From: Streptomyces sulphureus DSM 40104
Lineage (GTDB): Bacteria; Actinomycetota; Actinomycetes; Streptomycetales; Streptomycetaceae
DNA: 64,000 bases
Reading direction: 5' to 3'
Assembly: GCF_000381025.1 (NCBI RefSeq)
Contig: NZ_KB905830.1
Span: 1-64,000, forward strand
This document shows, in pieces, positions 16,161 to 26,429 of the stretch. Each line of letters starts with the position of its first letter. The stretch's first letter is position 1. The notes under the pieces were generated by a model. The model was not told the origin of the DNA. It did not search any database and saw only the letters and a program-made list of their open reading frames with translations. A program made the translations under genes and the position numbers.

Positions 16161-16667
16161 ATGCGCTCCGGTGCCCCCTACAAACGCAGCCGTAGGCGCC
16201 GTCTCGGTGAGAACGTCTACGGCATGCTGCTGCTCGCCAAGACGCTGCTGATGGTGCTCGTCGCCACGGTGCTGCTGGTGGCGGGCGTCTGGGCGTCCTG
16301 GGGCAACGCCTACCCGGCGCTGGCGGGCGAGGAGCGCGGCACCGTCCGCGTCACCGGCTGCGGCGACGACGCGTGCACGGGCCGCTTCTCCGCCGACACC
16401 GGCTCGGCGCCCGTCAAGGTGACGCTGGGGCAAGCCGTCTCGGGCTCGCCCGGCGAGACGCTCGACGCGGCGCTCCGCCCGGGCGAGCGGCATGCGGTGC
16501 GCGCGGACGCCGGCGGAATCCTGTACTCCTGGGCGCCGTTGGGCGGTGCGCTGTTGCTGGCGTCGATCGTGGTCGTCGGCGGGCTGCGGATGCGGCGGCT
16601 CGGTGTCGGGCTGGGGCTGCTGGGCGCTGCGCTGCTCGCCGGTGCGTGGGCGCTGCTGACGTTCTAG
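16161..16667 (+). CDS. Membrane protein of unknown function
   Basis: The 168-residue protein has a basic N-terminus (YKRSRRRRLGENV), one membrane segment at about residues 20-43 (MLLLAKTLLMVLVATVLLVAGVW), and an extracytoplasmic part with a Cys pair (VTGCGDDACTG). Two further hydrophobic segments follow (LGGALLLASIVVVGGL and LGLLGAALLAGAWALLTF). The topology suggests a three-helix membrane protein with a small disulfide-bonded outer domain. ATG 16161 is chosen because it starts just before the basic stretch; its ribosome site is weak. No family was recognised. Confidence 0.7.
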   Translation: MRSGAPYKRSRRRRLGENVYGMLLLAKTLLMVLVATVLLVAGVWASWGNAYPALAGEERGTVRVTGCGDDACTGRFSADTGSAPVKVTLGQAVSGSPGETLDAALRPGERHAVRADAGGILYSWAPLGGALLLASIVVVGGLRMRRLGVGLGLLGAALLAGAWALLTF

Positions 16668-16670
16668 CGC

Positions 16671-16702
16671 CGTGCGGGCCCGGCGGCTGCCGGGCCCGCA
16701 CG
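16671..16702. terminator. Bidirectional terminator between converging genes
   Basis: A perfect 14-bp stem, CGTGCGGGCCCGGC/GCCGGGCCCGCACG with a 4-nt loop GGCT, sits between the stop of the rightward membrane-protein gene (16667) and that of leftward ppc (16715). Confidence 0.9.
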
Positions 16703-16714
16703 GGTGCGGCGGGG

Positions 16715-19486
<2,772 letters not shown>

Positions 19487-19676
19487 AGGTGCGGCTCCTT
19501 GCAGCGTTGCTTCTGGCAGGTGCCGGACCGCGCTGTCCGACGCCTCCACAGAATAGGCCGCCGGCGCTCGGCGCAACGGGCGCGTCCGGTGCGTCCCACT
19601 TCGCGGACGCCTCTCCGCGTCCGGCCCGGCGCACCACCTTCGGGCCCTCGTCTTCCGCGGGGAAGGGCTGCCATAC

Positions 19677-19705
19677 TTACGACGCCGTAGGTTACGGAAC
19701 CGTAG
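19677..19705 (+). promoter_or_regulatory. Twin palindromic operators at the desaturase promoter
   Basis: Two 14-bp boxes share the form TTACG-N3-CCGTAG: TTACGACGCCGTAG (19677-19690) and TTACGGAACCGTAG (19692-19705). Their starts are 15 bp apart. A possible -10, CATACT at 19672-19677, abuts the first box, so a bound protein would block the start region. The obvious candidate is the TetR protein encoded at the end of this operon; that link is inference. Confidence 0.7.
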
Positions 19706-19735
19706 CCAATCGCCCAGCTTCCACGAGGGACGTTC

Positions 19736-20743
19736 ATGACCAGTAGCCCCGACGTACTCGATTCGCCCGAGAAAGCACCCGAACCGACCACCGAGGAGAC
19801 CGGCACCCTCGGCGGCGAACAGCGGCGGTCGATGGAGCAGGTGGCGCTGCTCCTCTTCATCACGTTGCCGTTCGTGGCGCTGGTGGCCGCGGTCCCGCTG
19901 CTGTGGGGCTGGGGCGTGAGCTGGCTCGACCTCGGCCTGCTCGTCGGCATGTACTTCCTGGGCTGCCACGGCATCACCATCGGCTTCCACCGCCACTTCA
20001 CCCACGGCGCGTTCAAGGCGAAGCGCCCGCTGAAGATCGCGTTGGCGATCATGGGGTCGATGGCGGTGGAGGGCCCGCTGGTGCGCTGGGTCGCCGACCA
20101 CCGCAAGCACCACAAGTACTCGGACGCGGACGGCGATCCGCACTCCCCGTGGCGGTACGGCGAGACGATCCCCGCGCTGCTCAAGGGCTTGTGGTGGGCG
20201 CACATCGGCTGGATGTTCAACGAGGAGCAGACCCCGCAGCACAAGTACGCGCCCGACCTCGTCAGGGACCCCGGGATGCGCCGCATCTCGCGGCAGTTCG
20301 TGCTGTGGACGACGGTCTCCCTGCTGATCCCGCCGCTCGTCGGCGGCCTCGCGACCTGGTCGTGGCAGGGCGCGTTGACGGCGTTCTTCTGGGGCTCGCT
20401 GGTCCGCGTCGCGCTGCTCCACCACGTCACGTGGTCGATCAACTCGATCTGCCACGCCGTCGGCAAGCGCCCCTTCCGCTCCCGTGACAGGTCGGGGAAC
20501 GTCTGGTGGCTGGCGGTCCTCTCGTGCGGCGAGTCCTGGCACAACCTCCACCACGCCGACCCGACGTGTGCGCGGCACGGTGTCGAGCGCGGCCAACTCG
20601 ACTCCAGCGCCCGGTTGATCCGCTGGTTCGAGCTCGCCGGCTGGGCGTACGACGTCCGCTGGCCCCGCAAGAACCGCATCGACTCGCGCCGGCAGGAGGA
20701 GACCGGCTCCCGCCGGGGGAAGGAGCCGGCGCAGGCGGCATGA
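19736..20743 (+). CDS. Acyl-CoA/acyl-lipid delta-9 fatty acid desaturase
   Basis: The 335-residue membrane di-iron enzyme introduces a double bond into saturated acyl chains. The three histidine boxes are present: H85-RHFT-H90, H122-RK-HH126 and the C-terminal WHNLHH. Hydrophobic pairs at about 36-75 and 98-115, and again near 190-225, form the usual four-helix core. The start, ATG 19736, follows GAGGGA. The stop overlaps the ATG of a TetR gene (ATGA), so both are one operon behind the twin operators. Such a pairing adjusts membrane fluidity, with the TetR sensing acyl-CoA in characterised relatives (DesT, FasR). Confidence 0.92.
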   Translation: MTSSPDVLDSPEKAPEPTTEETGTLGGEQRRSMEQVALLLFITLPFVALVAAVPLLWGWGVSWLDLGLLVGMYFLGCHGITIGFHRHFTHGAFKAKRPLKIALAIMGSMAVEGPLVRWVADHRKHHKYSDADGDPHSPWRYGETIPALLKGLWWAHIGWMFNEEQTPQHKYAPDLVRDPGMRRISRQFVLWTTVSLLIPPLVGGLATWSWQGALTAFFWGSLVRVALLHHVTWSINSICHAVGKRPFRSRDRSGNVWWLAVLSCGESWHNLHHADPTCARHGVERGQLDSSARLIRWFELAGWAYDVRWPRKNRIDSRRQEETGSRRGKEPAQAA

Positions 20744-21498
20744 TGGTGACTGTGCCGACCGACACGCCTTCCCCCACGGGCGGGGACACAGCAGCAGACG
20801 CCGAGGGGGACGAGGTGTCCCCCGCCGAGACGGGCGAGGCGGGGTTCCGCGACGGGCCCCGTCCCCGCAAGCAGAAGAAGCGGGCCCGCCGCAGGATGAC
20901 GGGCAAGGAGCGTCGCGAGCAGCTCCTCGACATCGGGCGCACCCTCTTCGCCGAGCGCGGCTTCGAGGGGACGTCGGTGGAGGAGATCGCGCACAAGGCG
21001 GGCGTCTCCAAGCCGGTCGTCTACGAGCACTTCGGCGGCAAGGAGGGGCTCTACGCGGTCGTCGTCGACCGGGAGATGCGGCGGCTGCTCGGCATGGTGA
21101 CCGGCGCGCTCACCGGAGGCCACCCCCGTGAGCTGCTGGAGCAGGCGGCCTTCGCGCTGCTCGACTACATCGACCACTACACCGACGGGTTCCGCATCCT
21201 CGTGCGGGACTCGCCCGTGGCGCAGTCGACGGGCACCTTCGCCTCGCTGATCAGCGACATCGCGACGCAGGTCGAGGACATCCTCGGCCGTGAGTTCAAG
21301 TCGCGCGGCTTCGATCCGAAGCTCTCGCCGCTCTACGCCCAGGCGCTCGTCGGCATGGTCGCGCTGACGGGCCAGTGGTGGCTCAACGTCCGCAAGCCGA
21401 AGAAGTCCGAGGTCGCCGCGCATCTCGTCAACCTCGCCTGGCACGGCCTTGAGAGCCTGGAGCAGAAGCCGCGGCTGATAGGCCACAGACGGAGCTGA
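20740..21498 (+). CDS. TetR-family transcriptional regulator of the desaturase operon
   Basis: The 252-residue protein is coupled to the desaturase by an ATGA overlap; ATG 20743 is an equally possible start. Residues 1-50 are an unusual acidic then basic extension (RPRKQKKRARRR). The DNA-binding domain follows with LFAERGFEGTSVEEIAHKAGVSKPVVYEHFGGKEGLYAVV. The ligand domain (about 105-240) has ALVGMVALTGQWWLNVRKP. The family binds short palindromes as dimers and responds to small ligands; long-chain acyl-CoA is the likely one by context. It probably autoregulates through the boxes at 19677-19705. Confidence 0.9.
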   Translation: MMVTVPTDTPSPTGGDTAADAEGDEVSPAETGEAGFRDGPRPRKQKKRARRRMTGKERREQLLDIGRTLFAERGFEGTSVEEIAHKAGVSKPVVYEHFGGKEGLYAVVVDREMRRLLGMVTGALTGGHPRELLEQAAFALLDYIDHYTDGFRILVRDSPVAQSTGTFASLISDIATQVEDILGREFKSRGFDPKLSPLYAQALVGMVALTGQWWLNVRKPKKSEVAAHLVNLAWHGLESLEQKPRLIGHRRS

Positions 21499-21514
21499 AC
21501 TCCCGCGGCGCGAC

Positions 21515-21561
21515 GGCCCGTTCCGGACCACACGAAGGTGTGACACGTCCCGGGACGGGCC
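21515..21561 (+). terminator. Long stem-loop after the desaturase-TetR operon
   Basis: GGCCCGTTCCGG pairs with CCGGGACGGGCC (one G-T pair), enclosing a nested CACAC-GAAG-GTGTG hairpin. It starts 17 nt after the TetR stop. Confidence 0.75.
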
Positions 21562-21617
21562 TTCGCCGTCCGCGCCGACCTACGATGATGTCCTCGACCG
21601 TACCCGGGAGGCCCGCG

Positions 21618-22250
21618 ATGTCCGCAGCACCCGTCGAGTTCCCGCCCGACGACGGCACCTCCGAGCGCCCGCCCTCGCTCACCGAGGCCGCCGACGCCAT
21701 CGCCGAGGCACACCCCGGGTACCGCGCCGAGATCGTCGGAGGCATCCTCACCGCGACACCGCCCCCGGACGTCCCCCATTCCAGGGTCCTGAGCCGGCTC
21801 ATGCGGCCCTTCTTCGCCGCTGGACTCGACGACGAGGGAGGTGAGACCGAGGTGCATCAGGGCATCGGCGTCTGGCTGCCCGGGGAGCCCACGGACTACG
21901 CCATCCCTGACCTCGCCGTGGTGGACTCCGACATCGACGAGCACGTCGCCGCACGCAACTGCGCCGACCCGGGGGTGTTTCGCCTCGTCCTGGAAGTGAC
22001 CTCCGAGAACCACAACAACGACCTGCGGCTCAAGGCACTGGCCTACGCACGCGCCGGCATCCCCGTCCACGCGATCGTCAACCGCAGGCACGGCCGCCTC
22101 CACATCCTCACCGAACCGGCCGACGGCGAGTACCAGAGCCACCGCCTCCACGCCCCCGGAGAGCAGGCCGTACTCCCCGAGTCCATCGGCGCAAAGGTCT
22201 CCCTCGACGTCGCGCAGATCCTCGACGCCGGGAAGAACAAGCGGAGTTGA
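21618..22250 (+). CDS. Uma2-family (DUF820) putative endonuclease
   Basis: The 210-residue protein starts at ATG 21618 after GGGAGG. It has the Uma2 layout with a PD-(D/E)xK-like core: RAEIVGGILTATPPP, YAIPDLAVVDSD, LVLEVTSENHNNDLRLKALAYARAGIPVHAIVN. The D in AIPDLAV and the E of EVTS, followed by a Lys in LRLKALAY, are the expected metal-site residues. Uma2 proteins are abundant in Streptomyces and are predicted nucleases whose role is unknown. No partner gene is coupled to it. Confidence 0.85.
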   Translation: MSAAPVEFPPDDGTSERPPSLTEAADAIAEAHPGYRAEIVGGILTATPPPDVPHSRVLSRLMRPFFAAGLDDEGGETEVHQGIGVWLPGEPTDYAIPDLAVVDSDIDEHVAARNCADPGVFRLVLEVTSENHNNDLRLKALAYARAGIPVHAIVNRRHGRLHILTEPADGEYQSHRLHAPGEQAVLPESIGAKVSLDVAQILDAGKNKRS

Positions 22251-22253
22251 GGG

Positions 22254-22460
22254 CTAGGCGGCCTTCCGGAGGTACGTCGTGAACTCCGCCCAGGCAGCGT
22301 CCGGCACAACCAACACCCTGGACTGCGCTCCCCACTTGCTGTCCCGCACCGGCACACACCCACGGGACCCGAGGGCCGCCTCGACGCATTCGCCGCCGGC
22401 GGCGTTGCTGTAGCTGCTTCTGTGCCACATGGAGCAAGGACGGTCGCGGACGCTTCTCAC
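22254..22460 (-). CDS. DUF397 small protein
   Basis: The 68-residue protein has the DUF397 hallmark W(H)RSSYSNAAGGECVEAA followed by PVRDSKWG and LVVPDAAWAEFTTYLR. GTG 22460 overlaps the TGA of the upstream XRE gene (GTGA); an internal ATG ten codons in would also give a complete domain. DUF397 genes almost always follow an XRE/DUF5753 gene in Streptomyces, and some pairs (WhiJ-type) act in developmental repression or resemble toxin-antitoxin units. Confidence 0.9.
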   Translation of the reverse strand: MRSVRDRPCSMWHRSSYSNAAGGECVEAALGSRGCVPVRDSKWGAQSRVLVVPDAAWAEFTTYLRKAA

Positions 22461-23284
22461 AGCCGGAATCTCTCCATCGTTCGCCGAATCAACGCGGCGG
22501 ACTCCGTCAAAGAGAGGGAGTTCGCGCGCAACACATCGTAGATAAGTCGGCGTCCCCGCACCTCTCCCTCTTCCTCATAGAGGCGTCCGACTTCGACGCC
22601 CTCCTCCCACGCCAGATGTCGACCGGACGGCAGTTCCAGCAGTGTCAGCGAACCTCCGAGCAGGTAGTGCCCACCCATCGAGAATGGCGCCACCTGAATG
22701 TTGACGCGCTCATGAGCCGAGTAGGCGAGAAGACAGGCCAGTTGTTCGGCCATCACCGCAGCTCCCCCTACCGGCCGGCTAATCACTGCCTCATCCAGTA
22801 CCACCCAGAGCCGCGGTACGTCCGTGCCGCGCATCCGCTGCTGACGTGCGAGTCGAGCCGCGACGCGTTCCTCCACCACCTCGTCGTTCGCCTCGGCTGC
22901 CGTGCGAAAGATCGCCCGCGCGTACGCCTCCGTCTGTAGTACGCCGGGTACGAGTTGGACGGCGGAGTGCGCGACCCCCACCGCTTCCCGTTCGAAATCC
23001 ATGTACCGCCGGTACTGGTCCGGGTGGGCCTCGCGGCGGGCGAGGTCGTAGAGGCGGACGAAGTGGCCGTCCGTGCCGAACGCGGCGTCGAGTTGGGAGG
23101 AGAGGCCGGGCGGGGGCATGATCTCGGCCGTCTCGATCCGCGCGAGGGTGCTCTTGCCCGCACTGACGACGCCGGAGAGCTGGGCGAGGGAGAGGCCGGC
23201 CTCCTCTCGGCAGCGGCGGAGTTCGGCGCCGTAGAAGTGGCGGGCCGAGCGGAAGGGGGTGAGTGGCTGCGGCTGGAACCTCAT
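22457..23284 (-). CDS. XRE-family regulator with DUF5753 domain (WhiJ-like)
   Basis: The 275-residue protein starts at ATG 23284. The N-terminal helix-turn-helix reads LRRCREEAGLSLAQLSGVVSAGKSTLARIETAE (about residues 22-55). The rest is DUF5753: RRYMDFEREAVGVAHSAVQLVPGVLQTEAYARA, then ERVAARLARQQRM and VNIQVAPFSMGGHYLLGGSLTLLEL. The family includes WhiJ, which is thought to repress development until a partner relieves it. It is coupled to DUF397 downstream and faces a divergent leader-peptide operon across about 140 bp. Confidence 0.92.
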   Translation of the reverse strand: MRFQPQPLTPFRSARHFYGAELRRCREEAGLSLAQLSGVVSAGKSTLARIETAEIMPPPGLSSQLDAAFGTDGHFVRLYDLARREAHPDQYRRYMDFEREAVGVAHSAVQLVPGVLQTEAYARAIFRTAAEANDEVVEERVAARLARQQRMRGTDVPRLWVVLDEAVISRPVGGAAVMAEQLACLLAYSAHERVNIQVAPFSMGGHYLLGGSLTLLELPSGRHLAWEEGVEVGRLYEEEGEVRGRRLIYDVLRANSLSLTESAALIRRTMERFRL

Positions 23285-23421
23285 GAATGCTCGTCTCGTC
23301 CCGGATGCGAGCTGGGACGGGCGGTGCCGTCCCAGGGGCGACGCCGGGACGGGAGCGTTCGCTTGGGTGGGTTGACCGCCACCGAACCGGCGGGAAAAAC
23401 CTAGCCAACGAGAGGGACGCT

Positions 23422-23493
23422 ATGCACGGTAATGCTGAAATCGCCCCTGTTTATTCGCCGTTGACCTTCGCGCGGCCGGAGTCGGCCCGTTGA
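23422..23493 (+). CDS. 23-residue leader-like peptide coupled to the next gene
   Basis: ATG 23422 follows GAGAGGGACGCT, a good ribosome site, and opens a 23-codon frame: MHGNAEIAPVYSPL, then TFARPESAR. Its TGA (23491-23493) overlaps the TTG start of the following gene (TTGA). Codons such as AAT, GCT, GAA, GTT and TAT are far less GC-biased than in neighbouring genes. It could be a true small protein or a device that delivers ribosomes to the TTG start. Confidence 0.5.
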   Translation: MHGNAEIAPVYSPLTFARPESAR

Positions 23494-23786
23494 GCGCCCC
23501 GAACCGCTCGACCATGCGGTTGCTGCCGTGGACCCGTGAGGACGGAGCACCCTGCTACGTCGTCGGGGACGGGGACGGTGCGGTCTCACGGATGGCGGAC
23601 GAGGTGGAGGCCGTGCAGTTGGCCATGAGCGCCCAACTCGTGGAGCACGCCGAGCACTTGCTGGCAGATCCCGAGGCCGGGCGGGAGGAGGCGCGGTATC
23701 TCGCAGGATGCCTGTGCAGCGCCCTCACCGACGTGCTCCGCGTCGCGGAGGCGCGAGGCGGCAGGCTCGGCGACTGCCGGGAGTGA
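23490..23786 (+). CDS. Small protein divergent from the XRE/DUF397 pair
   Basis: This frame encodes up to 98 residues from TTG 23490, which overlaps the leader-peptide stop. ATG 23514 in frame would give a 90-residue protein beginning MRLLPWTREDGAPCYV. The protein ends with an amphipathic region (ARYLAGCLCSALTDVLRVAEARGG) that could form two helices. There is no known motif, signal peptide or membrane segment. Its position opposite an XRE/DUF397 pair matches small accessory genes often seen beside WhiJ-like clusters. Function unknown. Confidence 0.65.
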   Translation: MSAPNRSTMRLLPWTREDGAPCYVVGDGDGAVSRMADEVEAVQLAMSAQLVEHAEHLLADPEAGREEARYLAGCLCSALTDVLRVAEARGGRLGDCRE

Positions 23787-23808
23787 AACGGACAGGGCCG
23801 GCAGCCCG

Positions 23809-24627
23809 TCACCGCTTCACCGCGACGACGAAGATCCGCCGGAACGGGTACGGCGTCCCGTACGGGCGGGCGGGGTACGCCTCGCGGAGCGCTGCCGCGT
23901 ACTCGTCGAGGAAGGCGTCTCGGGCCCCGGGGTCGTCGGCGAGGAGGTCGAGAACGGGGCGGAGGGTGGTGCCCTCGACCCAGTCGAGGACGGGGTCCTC
24001 GCCGTGGAGGAGCTGCTGGTACGTCGTCTCCCAGGCGTCGACGGTGCAGCCGAGGCGGGTGAGGGCGTCGAGGTAGCCGCCGGGGTCGAGGACGGGGGTT
24101 TCGGTGTCCTCGCCCAACCTGCCTTTCCAGCGAGGGGAGTTGCGCAGTCGGGACAGGAGCGTGTGGCTCGGTGCGCCGAAGTTGCCGGGGACCTGGAAGG
24201 CGAGGACGCCGCCGGTCGGCAGCGGGTCGAGCCAGGAGGCGAAGGCGGCGGCATGGCCGGGGACCCAGTGGAGGGCAGCGTTGGAGAAGAGGAGGTCGAA
24301 CGGCTCGGCGGGGTGCCACCTGGAAAGGTCGGCGCGCGCGAAGTCGAGGGTGCCGCCGCCATGGGTGCGGCCGGCGTGGGTGCGTGCGGCGGCGAGCATC
24401 TCGGGGGAGCTGTCGTAGCCGGTGACGTGGGCGCGGGGCCAGCGTGCGACGAGCGGCGCCGTCGGGCCGCCGGGTCCGCAGCCGAGGTCGGCGATCCGCG
24501 GATGCGGGGCCCCGGGGAGGTCGGGGACCCTGGCGAGAAGGTCGTGGACGGGACGGAGGCGGTGGTCGGTGTGGCGGAGGTACTGCCGGGGGTCCCAGCG
24601 AGGGCCTGCGTCCGAGGGGGCTTCCAT
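23809..24627 (-). CDS. tam: Trans-aconitate 2-methyltransferase
   Basis: The 272-residue SAM-dependent enzyme methylates trans-aconitate, an inhibitor of aconitase that forms from cis-aconitate. ATG 24627 is preferred (MEAPSDAGPRWDP); an in-frame TTG at 24663 would lie inside the operator. Class I motifs are IADLGCGPGGPT (motif I), VTGYDSSPEMLAAAR and FDLLFSNAALHWVPG, the last being typical of Tam. It is divergent from the MarR gene across about 70 bp. In S. coelicolor this pair is tam-tamR, and TamR responds to citrate, cis- and trans-aconitate and isocitrate. Confidence 0.92.
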   Translation of the reverse strand: MEAPSDAGPRWDPRQYLRHTDHRLRPVHDLLARVPDLPGAPHPRIADLGCGPGGPTAPLVARWPRAHVTGYDSSPEMLAAARTHAGRTHGGGTLDFARADLSRWHPAEPFDLLFSNAALHWVPGHAAAFASWLDPLPTGGVLAFQVPGNFGAPSHTLLSRLRNSPRWKGRLGEDTETPVLDPGGYLDALTRLGCTVDAWETTYQQLLHGEDPVLDWVEGTTLRPVLDLLADDPGARDAFLDEYAAALREAYPARPYGTPYPFRRIFVVAVKR

Positions 24628-24650
24628 GGGGGCAGCATGCGAGCCAAAGT

Positions 24651-24681
24651 GTCTCGACGTCAAGAGACTTCACGTCGACAC
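24651..24681. promoter_or_regulatory. Probable TamR operator pair between tam and tamR
   Basis: Two related boxes stand in the divergent promoter: CTCGACGTCAAG at 24653-24664, a near-perfect palindrome (5 of 6 pairs), and CTTCACGTCGAC at 24668-24679. They start 15 bp apart. Flanking GTGTC and GACAC also form an outer inverted repeat. One MarR dimer could bind each box and repress both genes. Confidence 0.65.
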
Positions 24682-24699
24682 AACAACTAGACTGCTCCC

Positions 24700-25209
24700 A
24701 TGAAGGACGAGGTCGACCGTTTGGTGGCAGCCTGGCGCCGGGAGCGCCCGGACCTCGACGTGGAACCGCTCGAGGTACTCAGCCGCGTCAGCAGGCTCGC
24801 ACGCCACCTGGACCGTGCACGCCGCACGGCCTTCACCGAGCACGGGCTGGAGCCGTGGGAGTTCGACGTGCTCACCGCGCTGCGGCGGGCCGGCGCCCCC
24901 TACCAGCTCTCGCCCGGACAGCTTCTCACCCAGACCCTCGTCACCTCCGGGACGATGACCAACCGCATCGACCGCCTCGCCAAAAAGGGCCTCGTCGAGC
25001 GCCTCCCCGACCCGTCGGACCGCCGTGGCGTCCTCGTGCGGCTCACCGTCGAGGGACGCGACCGCGGGGACAGCGCGCTCGCCGGGCTCCTCGCCCAGGA
25101 GCGGGCGATCCTCGTCGAGCTCAGCACCGAGCAGCGCAGGCAACTCGGCAACCTCCTGCGGGAGTTGACGGCCCCCTTCGACAACACCCCGCCGCCGGGC
25201 GCCGTCTGA
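24700..25209 (+). CDS. tamR: MarR-family regulator TamR
   Basis: The 169-residue protein starts at ATG 24700. The winged helix is clear: LEPWEFDVLTALRRAGAPYQLSPGQLLTQTLVTSGTMTNRIDRLAKKGLVER followed by the wing PDPSDRRGVLVRLT, with the DxRxxxV signature. The N-terminal helix VDRLVAAWRRERPDLDVEPLEVL is the long extra helix seen in the urate/TamR (UrtR-like) subgroup. Divergence from tam and the intervening boxes support the TamR assignment. In S. coelicolor TamR links TCA intermediates to tam and aconitase expression. Confidence 0.9.
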   Translation: MKDEVDRLVAAWRRERPDLDVEPLEVLSRVSRLARHLDRARRTAFTEHGLEPWEFDVLTALRRAGAPYQLSPGQLLTQTLVTSGTMTNRIDRLAKKGLVERLPDPSDRRGVLVRLTVEGRDRGDSALAGLLAQERAILVELSTEQRRQLGNLLRELTAPFDNTPPPGAV

Positions 25210-25286
25210 CCACCGCCACCTGCTCGAACACAGACCCGCGCGCCCCGCGGTGGTACCGGCCTTCCGCCGGCCTCTAACATCCGTCC

Positions 25287-26042
25287 ATGCACGCACGGTT
25301 CGCAGGACGCACGGTCATCGTCACCGGGGGCGGCGCAGGGATCGGTGCCGCCACCGCACACCGCCTCGCCGACGAGGGCGCAGCCGTCGTCCTCCTCGAC
25401 ACCGACGAGGAGCACGGCCGCCGCACCGCGCGGCAGATGACGGCGTCCGGGGCCCGCGCCGCCTTCGTCCTCGGCGACGTCACCGACGAGCCCGCGTGGA
25501 CACGGGCCGTCGCCACCGCGCGCTCCGGCTTCGGCCCCGTCGACGGCCTCGTCTCCAACGCCGGCGACATGCGCCCGGGCGACGCCGGCTCCCTCTCGCT
25601 CGGCGACTGGGAGGCCCAGCTCGGCACCAACCTCACCGGCGCCTTCCTCGGCCTCCGGGCCTGCCTCGACGACCTGCGCGAGCGCCGCGGCGCCGTGGTG
25701 CTCACCTCGTCGGTGCAGGCGCACGTCGGCCTCCCAGGGCGGCCCGCGTACGCGGCGAGCAAGGCGGGGCTCACCGGGCTCGGGCGTCAACTCGCCGTGG
25801 AGTACGGGCCGTCGGTGCGCGTCAACACGGTGCTTCCGGGGCCCGTCGGCACGGGCGCCTGGGAGGGCTCGACGGAGGCCGAGCGGCGGAACACCGCGGA
25901 TGCGACGGTCGCCGGTAGGTTCGGCAGGCCGGAAGAGGTCGCGGCCGCCATCGCGTTCCTCCTCTCCGACGACGCGTCGTTCATCACCGGCACGAGCCTG
26001 CCCGTCGACGGCGGGTGGAGCGTGTACAAGCGGTCGAGCTGA
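25287..26042 (+). CDS. Short-chain dehydrogenase/reductase
   Basis: The 251-residue classical SDR starts at ATG 25287. The cofactor loop TGGGAGIGAAT, the NAG motif (SNAGD, residues 90-94), catalytic Ser in VVLTSSVQ and Y-AASK are all present. The acidic residue after beta-2 (LLDTDEE) favours NAD(H). The C-terminal FLLSDDASFITGTSLPVDGGWSV is the usual SDR substrate-loop end. Substrate cannot be deduced. It stands alone between tamR and a response-regulator gene. Confidence 0.9.
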   Translation: MHARFAGRTVIVTGGGAGIGAATAHRLADEGAAVVLLDTDEEHGRRTARQMTASGARAAFVLGDVTDEPAWTRAVATARSGFGPVDGLVSNAGDMRPGDAGSLSLGDWEAQLGTNLTGAFLGLRACLDDLRERRGAVVLTSSVQAHVGLPGRPAYAASKAGLTGLGRQLAVEYGPSVRVNTVLPGPVGTGAWEGSTEAERRNTADATVAGRFGRPEEVAAAIAFLLSDDASFITGTSLPVDGGWSVYKRSS

Positions 26043-26429
26043 GCTGCACGGGCAAGTTCCGTGCCGACGACAGGAGTTGGGACGCACACGAGTGCGCCTC
26101 GTCGGCGTCCCGTTGAGGGGCGGTCGTCCGTCTCGCCCGCAGGACTTCCCCAATCGAACTGCAACGCAGGCCACTTGGGCGAAAGGCCGCGACATCCCGA
26201 CCCACGGCCCGCACGCGACGGACCCCGCCGTCCGGCACTCCTGGACGGGTCCTCGCGCGTCCGGCCGTGCAGAGGACCCGGTCGCGGCCGAGGTGCGGGC
26301 TGGAAGCCCGGCGTGCCCGGCCGCATGGCAGTGGCCGCCCAGCGCTCCGTCTTCAGCCCCGCGCGCAGCCGCTCACCCCGTCCGCCCGTACCAAGTCCCC
26401 CGCCGCACACGGCGGTTCAGCCCCCGCCC
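26043..26429. other. 387-bp non-coding interval
   Basis: This separates the ends of the converging SDR and response-regulator genes. A small hairpin (GCACGG, 7-nt loop, CCGTGC) at 26046-26064 may end SDR transcription. No gene with a ribosome site or recognisable motif was found. It could be remnant coding DNA, but no frame shows conserved motifs. Confidence 0.4.

Noticed and set aside
19487..20596. Upstream extension of the ppc frame
   Set aside because: It is antisense to the desaturase. Family length and the AGGAG site fix the ppc start at 19486.
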